64,000 nucleotides of DNA from Sycobia sp. Sy_11 (GCA_018907035.1 JACCIC010000063.1:1125001-1189000), one strand, 5' to 3'; shown: positions 50,109 to 63,990, numbered from the stretch's first letter. Numbers and translations are program-made. Notes: generated by a model from the letters alone, not told the origin.

Positions 50109-50172
50109 GTCGTCGTCGTCGTCGTCCTCGTCGTCGTCGTCGTCAGCGGCGTCGGCGGCGTCGGCGGCGCGG
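50109..50172. repeat. (GTC)n then (GGC/GTC)n trinucleotide repeat
   Basis: About 12 GTC-type units with one CTC, followed by GGC-rich units, inside a GC-rich island (50,040-50,520). The plus frame gives a valine run and the minus frame an arginine run, neither credible as protein. Confidence 0.9.
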
Positions 50173-50519
50173 GCGTCGGGCGACGTCAGTGCGCCGCGCG
50201 CGGCTCCCACTTGCGCGCGCGATGCAACGCCCTGAAAATCGATGCGACTTTGGCTCCGGGCGTTCGAGAGCGGGAGCGTCGCCGCCGAGGAGCCTGGGAT
50301 TTCGCTGCCCCCACCCCCTCCGCCGCGCGCGACGCTCCGCTACACCCTCCGCAATTCTGCCCTGGGATATATATTTGCAACTTTTCCGGGGTCGAACAAC
50401 TCCTCGCCCCCTCCCCCCTCCCGACCCACTAGCCACATCAGGAGCTTTTTCGATTTATTATAATTTCACGGCCGCGTCGATGAATCCCTCCGCGCTGCTT
50501 TCCCTCGGCCTTTTTTAAT

Positions 50520-51790
50520 TACTTAAGCTGACATAAGCCGTAATATCGGCCTTATTCTGCTGGATATACGACGCTTTTTATCTGAATTTTAAGGATAGAG
50601 TGAAATAAAAAAGTTTTTAAGTGTATAGAAAGGTTCGCAATATTTCCTCACTGGGGTATTTACAAAAGTTTAGCTATCAGCTTTTAATAGCCGATATAGA
50701 TAGTGTATAAATGTTCTGTATCGTTGCTGTTCCAATTGTTTAAAAGTTGCGTGTCAGTTTTTCTTAATTACCAAGTTATTGTAGAAATTTATATTATACG
50801 GATATATTAATAAATTAATATTCAAAGTTGATATTGAAAAAGAAAGCTCCAAATTGCACGCTCTAGAATCATGTGTTTAAAAACAAAACGTTATTGTATA
50901 TGGTCCTAAAAAATCGAGTTCTTATATTGTCATAAATTATTAAATAATCATTTAAGCATATTTGTACATTCCAGTTATAGCATGTACTTCTTTACTTAAC
51001 CGCGAGCTTTAATAAACTACCCATAGTTGATAAACAAACACTGGGGCCCTGACAATAGTCGCGCCTCACAAAAGAAATCCGCATAGAATGCTACCACAAA
51101 AAAGTTTCCTCCTCCGCGAGCCTCGCACATAATTTCCGCCATCTGAGGGTGGATGCGGAGTTTCGTCCCGAACTTCCGCGTCCGCGCATCATCAGCTGAT
51201 ATACAAAGAATCGCGGGGACGCGAAACAGCGGCCGGAGCGGTGGCTGGGGACGGGGGGGGGGAGCTCGCCGCGTTACTCTTCATTATTCTCCATCATTTC
51301 GCGAATGCACCGCACGCGCGAGCGAAATAAAAAGCCGTGGAAATTTCACGGACGAAGAATTCGTATGCGTATGCGCGCGACGTTGACGCGCTCGCTGCAC
51401 GCCGGCGTTATTGAATTTCCGCGCGGCGCGCCGGGGGACGGATTTTTTTCCGCGGGAAACTCTGAACCGTGTGGTGTCAATGCGGGACACCTTTTTGTGT
51501 GGAGAGCGAAGGGACAGACAGGGGGAGGGCAGAGCGAAAGAAAGTAGAGAAAAGGGGGCGGGAATTCTATTTTTTTTTTCGTTTTTTTTGCGAGTCACGA
51601 GCAGGGGAAGAGCTACCAACAAACTTTGATTGTGCGCACGTCGCGATTACTTGGCTGTACACTCCCACTGAGTTTATTCGTAGTTTATTCTAGCTATTTT
51701 TGCATTATTATGTTATTGCGTGTCTTCTTTTATTTCACCAGCTGACGTCTAATTTAGAATGTAGATAGTATCGGCAACAGTTAAAAATTC
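50520..51790. other. No gene recognised
   Basis: AT-rich to 51,040, then a GC-rich island to 51,620 with a G9-10 run near 51,253 and T-rich runs near 51,570. Confidence 0.45.
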
Positions 51791-51792
51791 GT

Positions 51793-51827
51793 GTATATTG
51801 TATATTGTATATTGTATATTGTATATT
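51793..51827. repeat. Heptanucleotide tandem repeat GTATATT x5
   Basis: Five perfect head-to-tail copies of a 7-bp unit, unlike the dinucleotide repeats elsewhere. Confidence 0.95.
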
Positions 51828-51829
51828 TA

Positions 51830-54800
51830 AATAAATAAAAGGATAGAGGATAAAATTCGCCGATAATTTCGATCGGGAGCGCCTCTCTCTAGAAAAATCT
51901 TGTGTTTGTTTACTATTAACATACAGGCTATCCGTCAAGTATTGTTGCTGAAAAGTAAAGCTGATCCACGGACTGCCAATTAGCGATTCGGGCGCACAAA
52001 GGGAGCGCGCAAAGTTTAGCTAGACGCCAACGCCTATATTGCTGATCAGGTGGCAGAAGCACGGGCGCGGTGACGACTAGAATTCGCCCAAAGGACGTCG
52101 GCGCAGCGAGCGAAAGCGCTAACCCCCCCTCTCTCTTTCTCTCTCTCTCTCTCTCACTCGCTCGTTGTTTCGCGCGCTGCTGCCTCGGAAAATAGAGCTT
52201 GCTCGCGACGCATAGCGAAATCAATGGCAAAACTCCCGGATGCACCGCGAGCCCGTTCTGTTGTCCCGTCTCGCGCGCTCTCTCTCCCTCTCTCTTTTTT
52301 ACTTCCTTTGTCTCACCCATGTACCCATGATGCATAAAGGGATCGCGCCGCCCTGCTTTAATTGGAGTCACGCGCGCCCCCTGTCGAACGCAGCCTGATA
52401 GTCTATAAAATTTTCAAGTTCCGAGAATGTGGGTGGGTGTGGTGAATGCAGTACACTGGAAATTTTCACAGCCTACCCAATCATATATAACGCGTGTCCC
52501 ATGTAAACAAAATATTATCTCCTATACCTCGAAAGCCTCGAACATTTAAACTACGCTTTCGTTAAAAAAATATTTTGAGTGAACGAAACAAATTTATTCG
52601 TTGGAAATGCTCATGTTAAGTTTGCATTTTTTATAAAGCTTTTTATCTTTAATTCAATATTAAATTAAAATATATGCAGAATATTACTCTTATATGACTC
52701 GGTACAATTCAGTGCGGAGTAATTCATTCACTTTCCATTTAATTAATATTATAACACTGATTACTTTTATTAATCCCACATTTTATTAGTCAGTAACACC
52801 GCAAAAAAGTAATGTTTAATTAAGGATGCCTTTGTAATATTACTGACTCTGCGACATCTAATTTTATCAAAAGTTTCAAAGAGTCAATCAACAGAACATA
52901 TATTTAAAAAGTAAGCTACGACAATTGGACCGCTTCTTAAAGTGTAAAATGCGATAGTGTAGAAGACTTTCAACTCTAATTCGACTGTGGACTACTATTT
53001 ACTACGCCACAATCTTGATAAAATTGCAAACGTCAACAAAGTATATGAATAAGCAGGCAAATGGTTTGTTAAAATATAGTCGGGAAAATGAATGTCCGAT
53101 GTATAAGAGAGATTTGGCATTTAGGCGCGACAACTGCGTCCCAGAAAATAGAGTTCTCTCCCGCTGAGAAAAAGAAAGAAAACGAGCGAGAGGGGGAGAG
53201 AGAAAGAGAAAGAGATCTCCCCGGACTGTATTTACGGGAAAGCGAGAGAGGTGAAAGGGAAAAGCGAGAGAAGAGACAGACGAGATTTACACCCACCAGT
53301 GAAAATAAAAAAGCGTCGCGGCGGATGTAAAGCGGAAGGTGCCGAGACGGCGGCACCGACACGACCCCTCTCCATCCCACCCCCACCGGTAAGGGCAATA
53401 AATTTCACATCCGCGGCGAGAAAGAAGCCGCAGGGGTAATTTTCGTTAGTCCCACCGCCGCCTGACCTTCTCGCTTCCTTCGACTTTCTTCCGCTTCCTT
53501 GACAATTTCTTTATTTCCATCTCTATATAGCCCTCATTCTTGTTGTTCCATTCTCATCTCTACTCTTTCGATATGCACTTCACATCTATAAATGTCCGTT
53601 TAGTTCTCAATACTTGCGAAAGGCTGATAATTTTAATCAACATTCAAACTGGTGTACTCTGTATATTATTTATTTCAATTGTATTGATTTATCTTATTTT
53701 TCAATGTTATAGTTTCTGCAAAATATATTAACTTTCGTAATGAAAAACTTGAATTATTAGAAATTCGAACAGTCTGTAAAACGTCCACCGTTTTGTCTTA
53801 AAAAGAATAGTTCTCGAACCTGTAGTTTTAAAAAGAATTTGTAACTGAACAAAAAGCACTATAAAATAAAATAACTAGACTTGTTATTGCTTACAAATGA
53901 AATACACCTTTTGAAGATATAAAAATTGCGTATTCAATTGTACTTTTTCGTATTAAAATATTATAAAATTTCCCGAGAAAATTTTAGGATCGTATTAAAT
54001 CCTTTATTACTTTTCCCCATCTCGTTTGAATAAGGTAAATATATAAATCAGGATACGATATAAATTATATTTCAAATCTAGCAAATCTGTATCGAAGAAA
54101 TATAAAAAAGGGGTATCAGTATAGTCGTGACGCTTTCTAAATTTGAAAAGAAGCAAGATTTTCGAAAACTTGACGGCCAATGTCAGCTCGACATCTTTAC
54201 CGACGAAACGCGCACCATAGGTCGGGGTGGTGGAATGCGCCTTCCCGCGGCGAGCGTCGCGTCGCGAAAGAGCCGCCGGGAACCAATTTCTCATTCCCCA
54301 TTCCTGGCGTCTCCTTCGCCCACGCTCGGAGAGGAGATCTGCTCCCCGGCCCCCACGCCACTCCCAACTACGCGTTTGACTTTTCGCGTTCCAGCACGCG
54401 CTTCTCCCGATCCATAAAATATCTTTAATGCCGGCAGCAGAACTACGCTTCTAAACATAAAAAATAAGAGTTTGGTTGCGCGACGGCGAAAAAATTCCAG
54501 GAGAAAATGGGAAAAGGAAGTAAAAGTGTCGGCTACCCTCGCTTCGCCCTTGCTTCGCTATTTACTAACAAATTTTTATAACTCACTGAGCTCGATGCAT
54601 TGGAACTGTGAGGATGCACGATGTCACCGGCACCGCTAATATTTGCGTACACTTCAAAAATTCATTCCAGAGTTAACTAACTTTTGATGAAAATGAGGAT
54701 AAAGTTAACATGCTTGTGCAGATAATCATCGACTAAAGTAATCTTCGCGTGTTAATAAATGTTAATAAAAACCTTTTATCACGGCGATAAAAGAGTCGTT

Positions 54801-55255
54801 TTGTTTATTTGTACGCGAACGCGCCCAAGACGAGACTGCTCTCGAGAACTGGAGTTCGGTGCGTCTTAGACTGCGAAATTTTCGGCAGTATTAACCAAAC
54901 AGTGTTAAATAGAAATTAAACTGATTGATTTCTGTGCAAACATACGCGTCTCAATATAGCAGTATGAAATATCCTTTTGGAGCACTCGCTGATGCGCGAA
55001 AGAGGGCTGCATAGTCTATTAACTTAGGTGCATCGTGGAAAATTAGAAAAGCCTTTCAAGCTTTATCGATTGAGCGCAAACTGGATTAAATGCATTCATT
55101 TAATATAACTATGTCCACATCGTCATTTCGTTCTTCGCTTTGCAGAAAATTTTCCATTCAGGGTTGTAGCTAGTATATAAATGCAGATGCACCGCGTGCG
55201 ATTTCGAGTAACACCACTCACCTTCTTTATCTTTACTTATTTTCGCCCCGCCATC
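51830..55255. other. No gene recognised
   Basis: GC-rich at 51,950-52,400 with a CT patch near 52,128-52,154 and at 53,080-53,500 with GA patches. AT-rich at 52,500-53,070 and 53,560-54,140. A further GC-rich patch lies at 54,200-54,420. Confidence 0.45.
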
Positions 55256-55256
55256 T

Positions 55257-55258
<2 letters not shown>

Positions 55259-55310
<52 letters not shown>
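55259..55310. repeat. (CT)n microsatellite
   Basis: About 25 CT units. A smaller (GA)n lies at 55,517-55,542, about 205 nt further on and in opposite orientation. Confidence 0.95.
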
Positions 55311-55314
<4 letters not shown>

Positions 55315-55512
55315 GCGTCTCTTGCAATTCAACTCGAATAACCATGTTGAATCGAATAGTAGAACGCGTAGTGATAAAAAAAAGACTAGTACAAAGACAA
55401 AACGCGGAAGTAGAACTAAGTAAGGATAGAAACACGGACGAAACGGCGTAATAAAATGAAAGAAACAACTGGAAGGAAGACGAGAAGAGAAGGAAAATGA
55501 AACACAATTCTG

Positions 55513-55543
<31 letters not shown>

Positions 55544-55762
55544 CTCAGGGAAGAAACCAAGAATGGGTATATAAATTTCTTGATATGATTTTCCAAAAGT
55601 GTGTAGTTCCAGTCGCGACACTATCATTAAAATTTACGCATATTTGTATATTGAAGGCAATTCTAATAAATAAGAAGTAAAAGAGCTGGAGTGAAGTAGA
55701 AAAATTCATTCAGCTATACGTTGGAAAACAATAGTGTTAAAATAAAACAGGGTAGTAAAGAA

Positions 55763-55936
55763 ATGTTATTTTTATTTCATGTTTATGTGCTTCTATTTCA
55801 TTGCTGTGGATATTTTCATGTAGATGTTGCAAATGGGCTTTTATTATTTTATATTAGGAAGAATAATACAAAAAAGATAGCTAATGTTCACTATAATAAA
55901 TACATTTCTTTTGAAGGAGAAGTAGAGGCGAATTAA
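55763..55936 (+). CDS. Weak candidate: 57-codon ORF with signal-like N-terminus
   Basis: An ATG opens a frame starting MLFLFHVYVLLFHCCGYF, hydrophobic enough for a leader or membrane anchor, followed by a polar segment rich in Lys, Asn and Tyr and the ending FEGEVEAN. No TATA, splice site or AATAAA is convincingly placed and the composition is that of local AT-rich DNA. I do not recognise it. Confidence 0.12.
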   Translation: MLFLFHVYVLLFHCCGYFHVDVANGLLLFYIRKNNTKKIANVHYNKYISFEGEVEAN

Positions 55937-56087
55937 TAGATTTATTTTAAAGTAATTACATAGTTATTGTACATCTGGTGACATAATATGATAAATAATT
56001 AATATTTCAAGACTAAATATTAAATATTTATATTATCCTAAATTACATTTATCGAGCTTATCTTTTTAATCTCTATACTTTTAAATC

Positions 56088-56094
<7 letters not shown>

Positions 56095-56176
<82 letters not shown>
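56095..56176. repeat. (CT)n microsatellite, about 40 units
   Basis: Pure CT repeat ending in GTCT. Confidence 0.97.
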
Positions 56177-56179
<3 letters not shown>

Positions 56180-56180
<1 letters not shown>

Positions 56181-59175
56181 TTCACTCTCGTTCAATCTTT
56201 AATATTAAATTCAAACTTTTAAATCTTATTTAAATTGTTCTTTATCCTTAAGTCTTTTATTCCACAGCATAACTACAAGTTTTGCTTTATCAGAGAATTT
56301 CTGTGGCTTAAAGTCGAAGTAAATTTCTCCACATTTAACAACTTTTTAAGCTACTTGAATACCGGCAATTTTTCAGCACTATCCAGAATTAATTCGAAAT
56401 AATGACGGCTAATATTAAAATTTCTAATATACAGGTTTTAAAAGATTTTTGAACGACATATGAAGACTAAATTATTCTAAAAATATAATAAATTGGCCTC
56501 GTTTGTGAATCTTATTTATTCTGGCTTCAGATTTGGATTTATCTTCGTATATCTGGTAATGACATACTTGTCGTAATGTCGAGCACAACAGGCCACCTAG
56601 AACAAAGAATACTTGATTCTAGATAAATTTTTTCAATTATGCAAAGATGGTCATCAATTATGATAAGACGACGACTTTTACTGGTAAACCTTTCTTAAGA
56701 AAAACAAAATCATTGTACTTTTCTACATAATCGCTTTTATCTGGATTCTTTAGTCCAACGATTTTTTTAATTTCTGTCTTCCTTGCTAAAAAATTCTTGT
56801 AGATCTTTCAAATACGCATTTCTATTCAAAATACCTATAACTCAGTCATTTCATCAAGTTTTTAAACCCAAAATAAAGGGAAGGAAAATGGTTAAATCTG
56901 TAGAATATGGTGTAATACGTAAGTTGTTTGTTTTGTATTAGTCATGGTGACTAAGCATGAATGACAATGCAGGTACATAAGTGCATTATAACAAGGAAAC
57001 GAAATGTATTTCCTTTGCAATATTGAATCGGTCTTATTTTAAAATAGCGTCAAATAATCCATGCAATAGCTATAAACTATATTTGACGTCCATATCATTA
57101 CTCTTTTCGAAAATCATTCTATAAAAATTTATCCTCCATTCTCAGCTTCACGACTTATTTTGATCAAATTAGATATGGTTACTTAAACTCTTGTACGGAC
57201 ACAACGAAAGCCAGTGAACAACTTGTTAACGATTGAAATTGAAAGTGCAGAGTGCCCATACTATTGATCAACTTCCTGTTTGATTTCGATAAAATTTTTT
57301 TCAGCGCGAAAAGTGATGTTTTATCAACGCAAACGTGTATTCTTTCCATTTTTGCGGCAATTAAGAAGATGAGCCGCTGTCGATGGCTATCAATCATAAA
57401 CTAAATGAGGCAACTCGTGGAAAATTTTTCAATAGTCTACCGACCGATACCAGTTGACAGGAGGTACACTGCATTCAAAATGTCACCTCGACTTATCCAA
57501 CCGCACTCCCTTTCGTTAAAAATTCTAAACGGCTGTGACCGCTACCAACTAGTATTTCTACACTTCAACCAGAAAATCGGGCCCAGTTGAATTTATGAGA
57601 AGCACGTAATCGAGCCTGGCTGTCGTCTATTTCCCATCCGCTTTTAGCAAAGTCAACCGAGCTTTTCGCGCCCCTGCGCTCGTCCGCACTTTACAGTTCC
57701 GACGAGTTCGCTCGTTCGTCCGCGGATACTTCGCGAGTCGCGAGTCGGTAAGCATAAGTAATATACACACGGACGATGCCTGCCTCTCGAAATATATATA
57801 TATATATATAGACGTCGCGGTACGTGACCCCACACCGTGTCTGGGTAAACGTCTCCCGTTGGCCGAGCTGTGTATCCGACTGTGCGCGGGACTTTTGGTC
57901 AGTTGTCGAGGTGAATGCGCTCTGAGCAAATGCCCCTGAGTTGTGGAACCGTGATAACGGGTCCGAATAAATTTCAGAGTGGATGAGTTCAATGGAGCTT
58001 GAGATCCATATTTTGTCGAAGTAGGCACAAATTGGAAGTTTAAATCCTTACACTATATCGAACCCGGCATGCACATTAAAATCTGTGGACCCATGGGAGC
58101 TTGGTTGCTATTTACGCGCAGCATGAAAATAAAAGTGCGACAAATAATTTGACAATCCATTGTCGAATGCTCATTAACATAGGCTCAAAAGAACAACTTG
58201 AGATAAGTTTTTCATTAACTGTATAATGGAAAAACAGGCCCTGTTGGTTAGAGCAAAGCAACCGAACTTGTAGAAAGAAAAAGATGTTTATTAATCAGAG
58301 AGTCGTACATTAAAATTTTATAATTCGAAGCGTAGGACTATCCGCCGTAAGGGCCGTATATATTGTGTTTGTGTACAATCTAAATAAAATTTCGCTTCCT
58401 TTATACCCGCATTCCTCTCTTTTTCATTTCGGCCCCGTCCCCGGCTGGGAGAGGGGCTCATAAAAGAGATTGCCTTAATCTTGCAAAGTGTCGATTCGAC
58501 GTTCGAGCCGTAAAGCGACTTTCGACGAAAATGTCACTCGTGCACTGAATTTTTTACAATCTCATTTACAAAAGAACTTGCCCCTCGCCTAGTCGATAAA
58601 GCAGGGGAGTACGGAGGTGGAGGCGTGACATTTTGTTCTTAATCAGTCACGTAATTTCGTTTATTTCAACGGCTTTGTCAAGCTTTAGAACTCGCTCTTT
58701 TTTGTTTTTCTCTTTCTTTTTGTATATAATAGAGTTACAGTCTTCGCGAGTGCATAAATAAGAAATATATTTTATATTGCGCTCTCGTCTAGTCGTCCTA
58801 TAAATATGGTAAAATATATAAATCTCATTTGATAAAATTGTTTCTTTTAACATGCCAAACTATATACATAGTGTAGGATTGAAATTTATAGAAAGAGTAA
58901 TAATAGAGTCTATTTTTAATTCGGAATGAATAACTAAGCAATTCTATGCAAACAAAAATTCTGAAAGTCAAATGATCTCTTTGCGGTGTTCGATTATACG
59001 TCATAAGTGCGATCGTGATCGGTCGATTGCCCCCGACCGGATAAGTGGTCTCCGCAATTTTCTTATATATGAGCACTTTGACGCCAGCGAGAGGTCTTCT
59101 CCTCCGAATCTCTCACAACGTCTCGTCTCGCTCACTTTTCTGTCGGAAAATCTCTCGCCTAGTCGCACTCTCCCA
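56180..59175. other. No gene recognised
   Basis: AT-rich, with a GC-richer patch at 57,600-58,020 that includes (TA)n at 57,791-57,810. No exon evidence. Confidence 0.45.
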
Positions 59176-59177
59176 AT

Positions 59178-59178
<1 letters not shown>

Positions 59179-59244
<66 letters not shown>
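59179..59244. repeat. (CT)n microsatellite
   Basis: About 33 CT units. Confidence 0.97.
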
Positions 59245-59249
<5 letters not shown>

Positions 59250-59250
<1 letters not shown>

Positions 59251-62200
59251 TAATATTGCTTTCCTCTCATTATATGTTGCAACGTTTCGAAAGCGCACCA
59301 GTGCAACCGCGTCTCTATCTTACGCGCTTTTTCGCCACCAGCTCGACTGCCGCAGCTCGATGCGTACAGTCGATATATTAAGATACAACACTATATGCTG
59401 GAGAGGGAGGACGAGACGAAAGGACGAGCCTTTTCTCCTTGAGCGCCCAATACACCGGTGGTTCTTTTATTTTCTCTTACAGCCCTTACATATATATATT
59501 CTTTAGAAAAGCGTTAAGACTTTCCAGCGTACTCGATCGGTCACATCGAATTTTTGTGCCGCTTGAACATTTTTCGCTATAGGAATTTGAAATGATAAAT
59601 CCGACATGCATGTTTTCGTCGATTTTTTCTAGGACTGCATTTTTATATTGAACGTAGCCGGCCATACAGGGGCGGAGTTCCTTATAACGAGCTTTTCTTT
59701 GACAGAGGAGCCGATCGATCCCTTTCTTCATTATTTCCTAGCTCTCTTTTACGGCGACGCTTTTACTTAGCTCTCGGGAGATCCGCGCGTTACGCAGCAC
59801 TGTGCTAACGGCCAGAGACCGACGGTTATACGGTCGGAGATATAATAAGTCGGGGAAGCAGCGACATAAAAATTTCACAGTATTTGCTTAAGCTTTTTTA
59901 TGAATAATATGCATAAAACATATCGCAAAAGTAAATGTCCTCGAACGCACCGCCGTGCTACGACGGGGAATCGTGGAAAAAGTTGAGAGTTGGCAAAAAA
60001 TAGTTGTAAAAATTTTTCTTATTTACTTAAGCTCGAAACTTTCTCGATTCACAGTTTACAATACAAAATAAACCAAAAAGTCCTTTCCCATACGAATGGT
60101 ATGGTCTACCTCGTTCCTCAGTAAGATAATATTGTAAAAAAGAAATTATAACTTACTATATGCTCAACGTTTTAAATCGCTATGTTGGGTTTAAGAAAAA
60201 ATTGACACTGCCTCTTCTCTATGAAATTCTGGAATCGTAATATATGAAGCATCATCTCGAACTGTTTCTCTTTCTTTTATTTAAAATTAATAAAGTATGA
60301 AATATTGCGATCCGTAGTATAACTTAAAGTTTTTTTTCTCGTCTTATATTTGAACTATTGAATTTTTTATCTAAACTTTAACACGCTAATAGTTTAATGA
60401 TATTGAAATGGTATTTTAGTATGTATAATTGAAAGATCTGGGCACAAAAAATATTAATTCGTAAATATTAATTATGCTGCTTTTGCGAAATCGCAAAAAA
60501 GTACGTCAAAACTTCCTTAAACTTGAATAGATGTTTTACGACATATAAGTTGCTGGAGCACGATGAACATGGTATCGTCCAAATTGAGAACCGTATTATG
60601 TATTTAATTCGTATAATAGAATAAAAAGTATGAGAATCCTCGAAAATTTCAAATGCTTAAGGAAACAACATTTTTTTCTTCAATATCCCGTACACTTCCT
60701 TCTGTTCTCTGTAATATTTGGATAAATCATGCGGATACTTTATTATGTCCATAATGCATGAAATAAAAACGAAGCTCAAGTAAACTGCGCTAGTGAAATG
60801 CGTTACTGACCCGCGTACCATAAAGCGATGGAAATCCCGAGTAACACGCGGTTATACACAGGGCGGAGACTCCGACTGGTCAGTGCGCGTCACTTCGACC
60901 GCAAAAACGTTATCGACCGACCAAGTCGGCGCGTCTCCTCTTGTGCCGAGCCAAGTTTTCATTCCAGTGCGTTATACAAAAAGCGTTTCGACCCCGTGGT
61001 GCGGGCGGCCACCAGCGACCAGCTAAAAAGCGAGAAGCGCGCGCGCGACTATGAACGAGAAGACGTGAAAGCCGTACCGAGAGACAGACAGAGAGAAGGG
61101 GAGGGAGGGGTGAGATTTATAGAAAGGGGGGGACGAATGCGCCGACCTTTTACCCCGTGAAATGCAGCGCTCGGCGAACGAGCGGATGTCATTGAAAAGA
61201 AGTTATACATGCATAAACACGCGTGCATTGGACACACACATACGCGCGCGCGCGCGTATGTGGTCGATTCAGTCGTAGCCCCCGGGCAGAAAAATGCACG
61301 CGCCCGATTTCTATATGCACCGCGCGGGTGAATAAGCGCCGCGCGCTGGATGAATAGGTCGCGCCGGGACTACTCTACAACTCCACTGGCCACAATGATC
61401 ATTATCTGGTCTCGGATACGCTACCATCCTTTCTTTCTTTCTTTCATTTTTTTTTTTTTTGTTTTTTTTTTTAATAAAGTTTGGGTTGCACGAGCTGCCC
61501 CACGAAACATCCGGTAGCTATATCGCGTATAATTCTTCCGTAGTGTTATTTCGAAGCGAGCAACTGAAGCGGTAGAGAGAGGGAGAGAGAGAAAGAAAGA
61601 AAGAGAGAGTTGAGTTCCCGATTCGGATTTTATCGAAGCTTGATTGTTTCGAATCTGGCAATGCGGAGCTGCTCCGATTTGAAGGGACGCGGCTCGGTGC
61701 GGTGATCTCTCATTAGCTTGGACAAAATTGTATATATTTTCAAAGCTTTTTGATACTATCCAAAACATTAGAGTAGGATCGAATGAAATTTACATTTATT
61801 TTTCATGAAGGGAAGGTTCCTATCAAGGTCGACGTGAAAATTGATTTTTTTATTGCATTTTTTAGCTGCCTATTGTATACATAATATATTTCCAAAAAGA
61901 TCTGGCTGGAAAAAATTTTAACTAGCCGAACTTATGAATTCCATACCTTTCTTATACAACTATTGTTTACAAATATATGTTCCGTAACATATGAATTTAT
62001 TATTAAAGCATTCTAAACATAAAATGAAACAGTAAGAATGTAAAACCGGTTAGTAATGATAAAGGGTATTTATTAATGTACATGATTTTTCAATTATTCG
62101 TCAAACCTTAAGACGCCTTTCCTAAAAAATCATGATATTCAAGCGGTTTTTACGTTACATGAAAAACGATTTAATGGACATTTATCCTTCTTTGCTTATT

Positions 62201-63650
62201 GTAAAGTAGGTTAAATGTATTCGAACGAAACTTTTCATCGATATACTAATAGTTTTTCAAGTGTCTTCAACTACGGAGATACATTCGTTATCGTTTTTCA
62301 GACAATAAAGTTACAACATGTTTATACAGATGACTTTATATAAATCTCCTTTTGATGATTATTTTGGTTTATTAAATAAATTTTAAAAATAAAAGTGTTG
62401 ATATACTTTTCTCTTTGAAAAAAATCTTTTGAAGTGTTATTTTTCAGCTGTTCGATGGAAAGGCGCCGCCCTCTTAAATTTAATTTAATTTTAACTTCAC
62501 ATTTTTTTATTGTAAAGATATTGAATGCCACCCATTTATAGTTGAAATAAATCATAATCGACGATATGAAGCATTAAGAAAATTGCTTGCTTGAATTAAT
62601 TAAGTGGCATACTTGCGGCAAAGTTTTATCAGGATCCGGTGCACAAAATATCAAAGGTGAAATATCATTTTCAGCTCGCCTATCTCTTTCGCTTCCTCTC
62701 CTCCCTTTTCCGCCCTGTCCCTTCCGCTCACCGGTACTGCAACTGCATCAGCGGTACACGTAAAAGAAGCCGTTCGTTGAAAATCGCGTTGCCGCCAATC
62801 TGTGCCTCGCGATCGACCGCACCGCGCTCGAAGAAAATTCTATATCTTGCGGGAGTTGTGGGAGGGACTGGCGCGGAGATTGGCAGCACGTTGCCGTTGG
62901 CTCCGCGTTCTGAGTCTAACCGAAAGTCGTCGAGTGTAGAATAGGGAACGTCCTCAGTCCGGAGAGATAATTTTGCTTAGAGATGCTGTCTTTTATTTGT
63001 AGTTAGTGGTAGATAGGTAAAAAAGTCAGTTTTCAATAGACTTCAATAAACATCGATCAACTGAGAAACCCTAAAGTTTTTGTTTTATACTGAAGAAACA
63101 AGTTTTCAATCGAAAAAAAATGGCTTCTTCATTTCCTCAGTTAAGAAAATCAGGATAATCGAATATTTTTTATAAAGTTAAAGTCCAAAGAGTTCAATAA
63201 ACGAATTTTTTTGGATGTAAGCAAAAATTATATAAGTAGAAAAATAACTTATCTACGTTGAACTGTAATTTTGCAAAAGCGCTCGCAACCAAAATTGCGC
63301 ATCTATACATTACCAAAATAAGAAGAAGTAGATGGAATGTCTGTAAAAAGACACGTGTGGGTAATGGAAAAAAACCATACGCGTGGAAATTGCGAGCGAA
63401 TTGTATCGCACTCCATGGGATGAAATGGATTGAGAGAAAAAAAGAAAGAGAGAGTGAGTGAATGAAAGAGAAAGAGAAAGACAGAGAGGGAGGGTCCATT
63501 TCTGGAAAGCATTTTAAAGTGAGCAAATAGAGCGAGAAAATCGAGTTGGTTTCAATTGAGGGGCCGATCGTTTAACCTCGAGTGCGCCGCAGCTCGCGGT
63601 TTGCAAGCCGAAGAATCTTCCTTCTCTGCTGTTTTTTTACCATCCATGTT
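59250..63650. other. No gene recognised
   Basis: GC-richer at 59,260-59,850, 60,790-61,400 and 62,640-62,950, AT-rich between. Contains T-rich runs at 61,448-61,472 and GA-rich DNA at 61,567-61,608. Confidence 0.45.
61237..61262. repeat. Perfect 26-bp palindrome with (CG)7 core
   Basis: CACATA, seven CG units, TATGTG: exactly self-complementary and alternating purine-pyrimidine. Confidence 0.9.
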
Positions 63651-63653
63651 TCT

Positions 63654-63656
<3 letters not shown>

Positions 63657-63723
<67 letters not shown>
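63657..63723. repeat. (CT)n microsatellite
   Basis: About 33 CT units followed by ACTCTTTTTCTTACTCTTACTC. Confidence 0.96.
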
Positions 63724-63727
<4 letters not shown>

Positions 63728-63938
63728 TCTTTTTCTTACTCTTACTCTTTTTTTTCAAGAAAATGCATCTATAAAACCTACTGAATGGATTAAAGCTTAC
63801 GAGTACGTGGGAGAGTATTTGAATTACTTTCTCTTAGTTGGATTAATAAAGAGGGAACGCTAATGCATCTCAGATTAAATATAATTTCTTATCCTTCCAT
63901 TTACTTACATTTTTCTGAAGCTTTTGCAGGTTCTTTCT

Positions 63939-63941
<3 letters not shown>

Positions 63942-63987
<46 letters not shown>
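63942..63987. repeat. (CT)n microsatellite
   Basis: About 22 CT units close to the window end. Confidence 0.95.
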
Positions 63988-63990
<3 letters not shown>

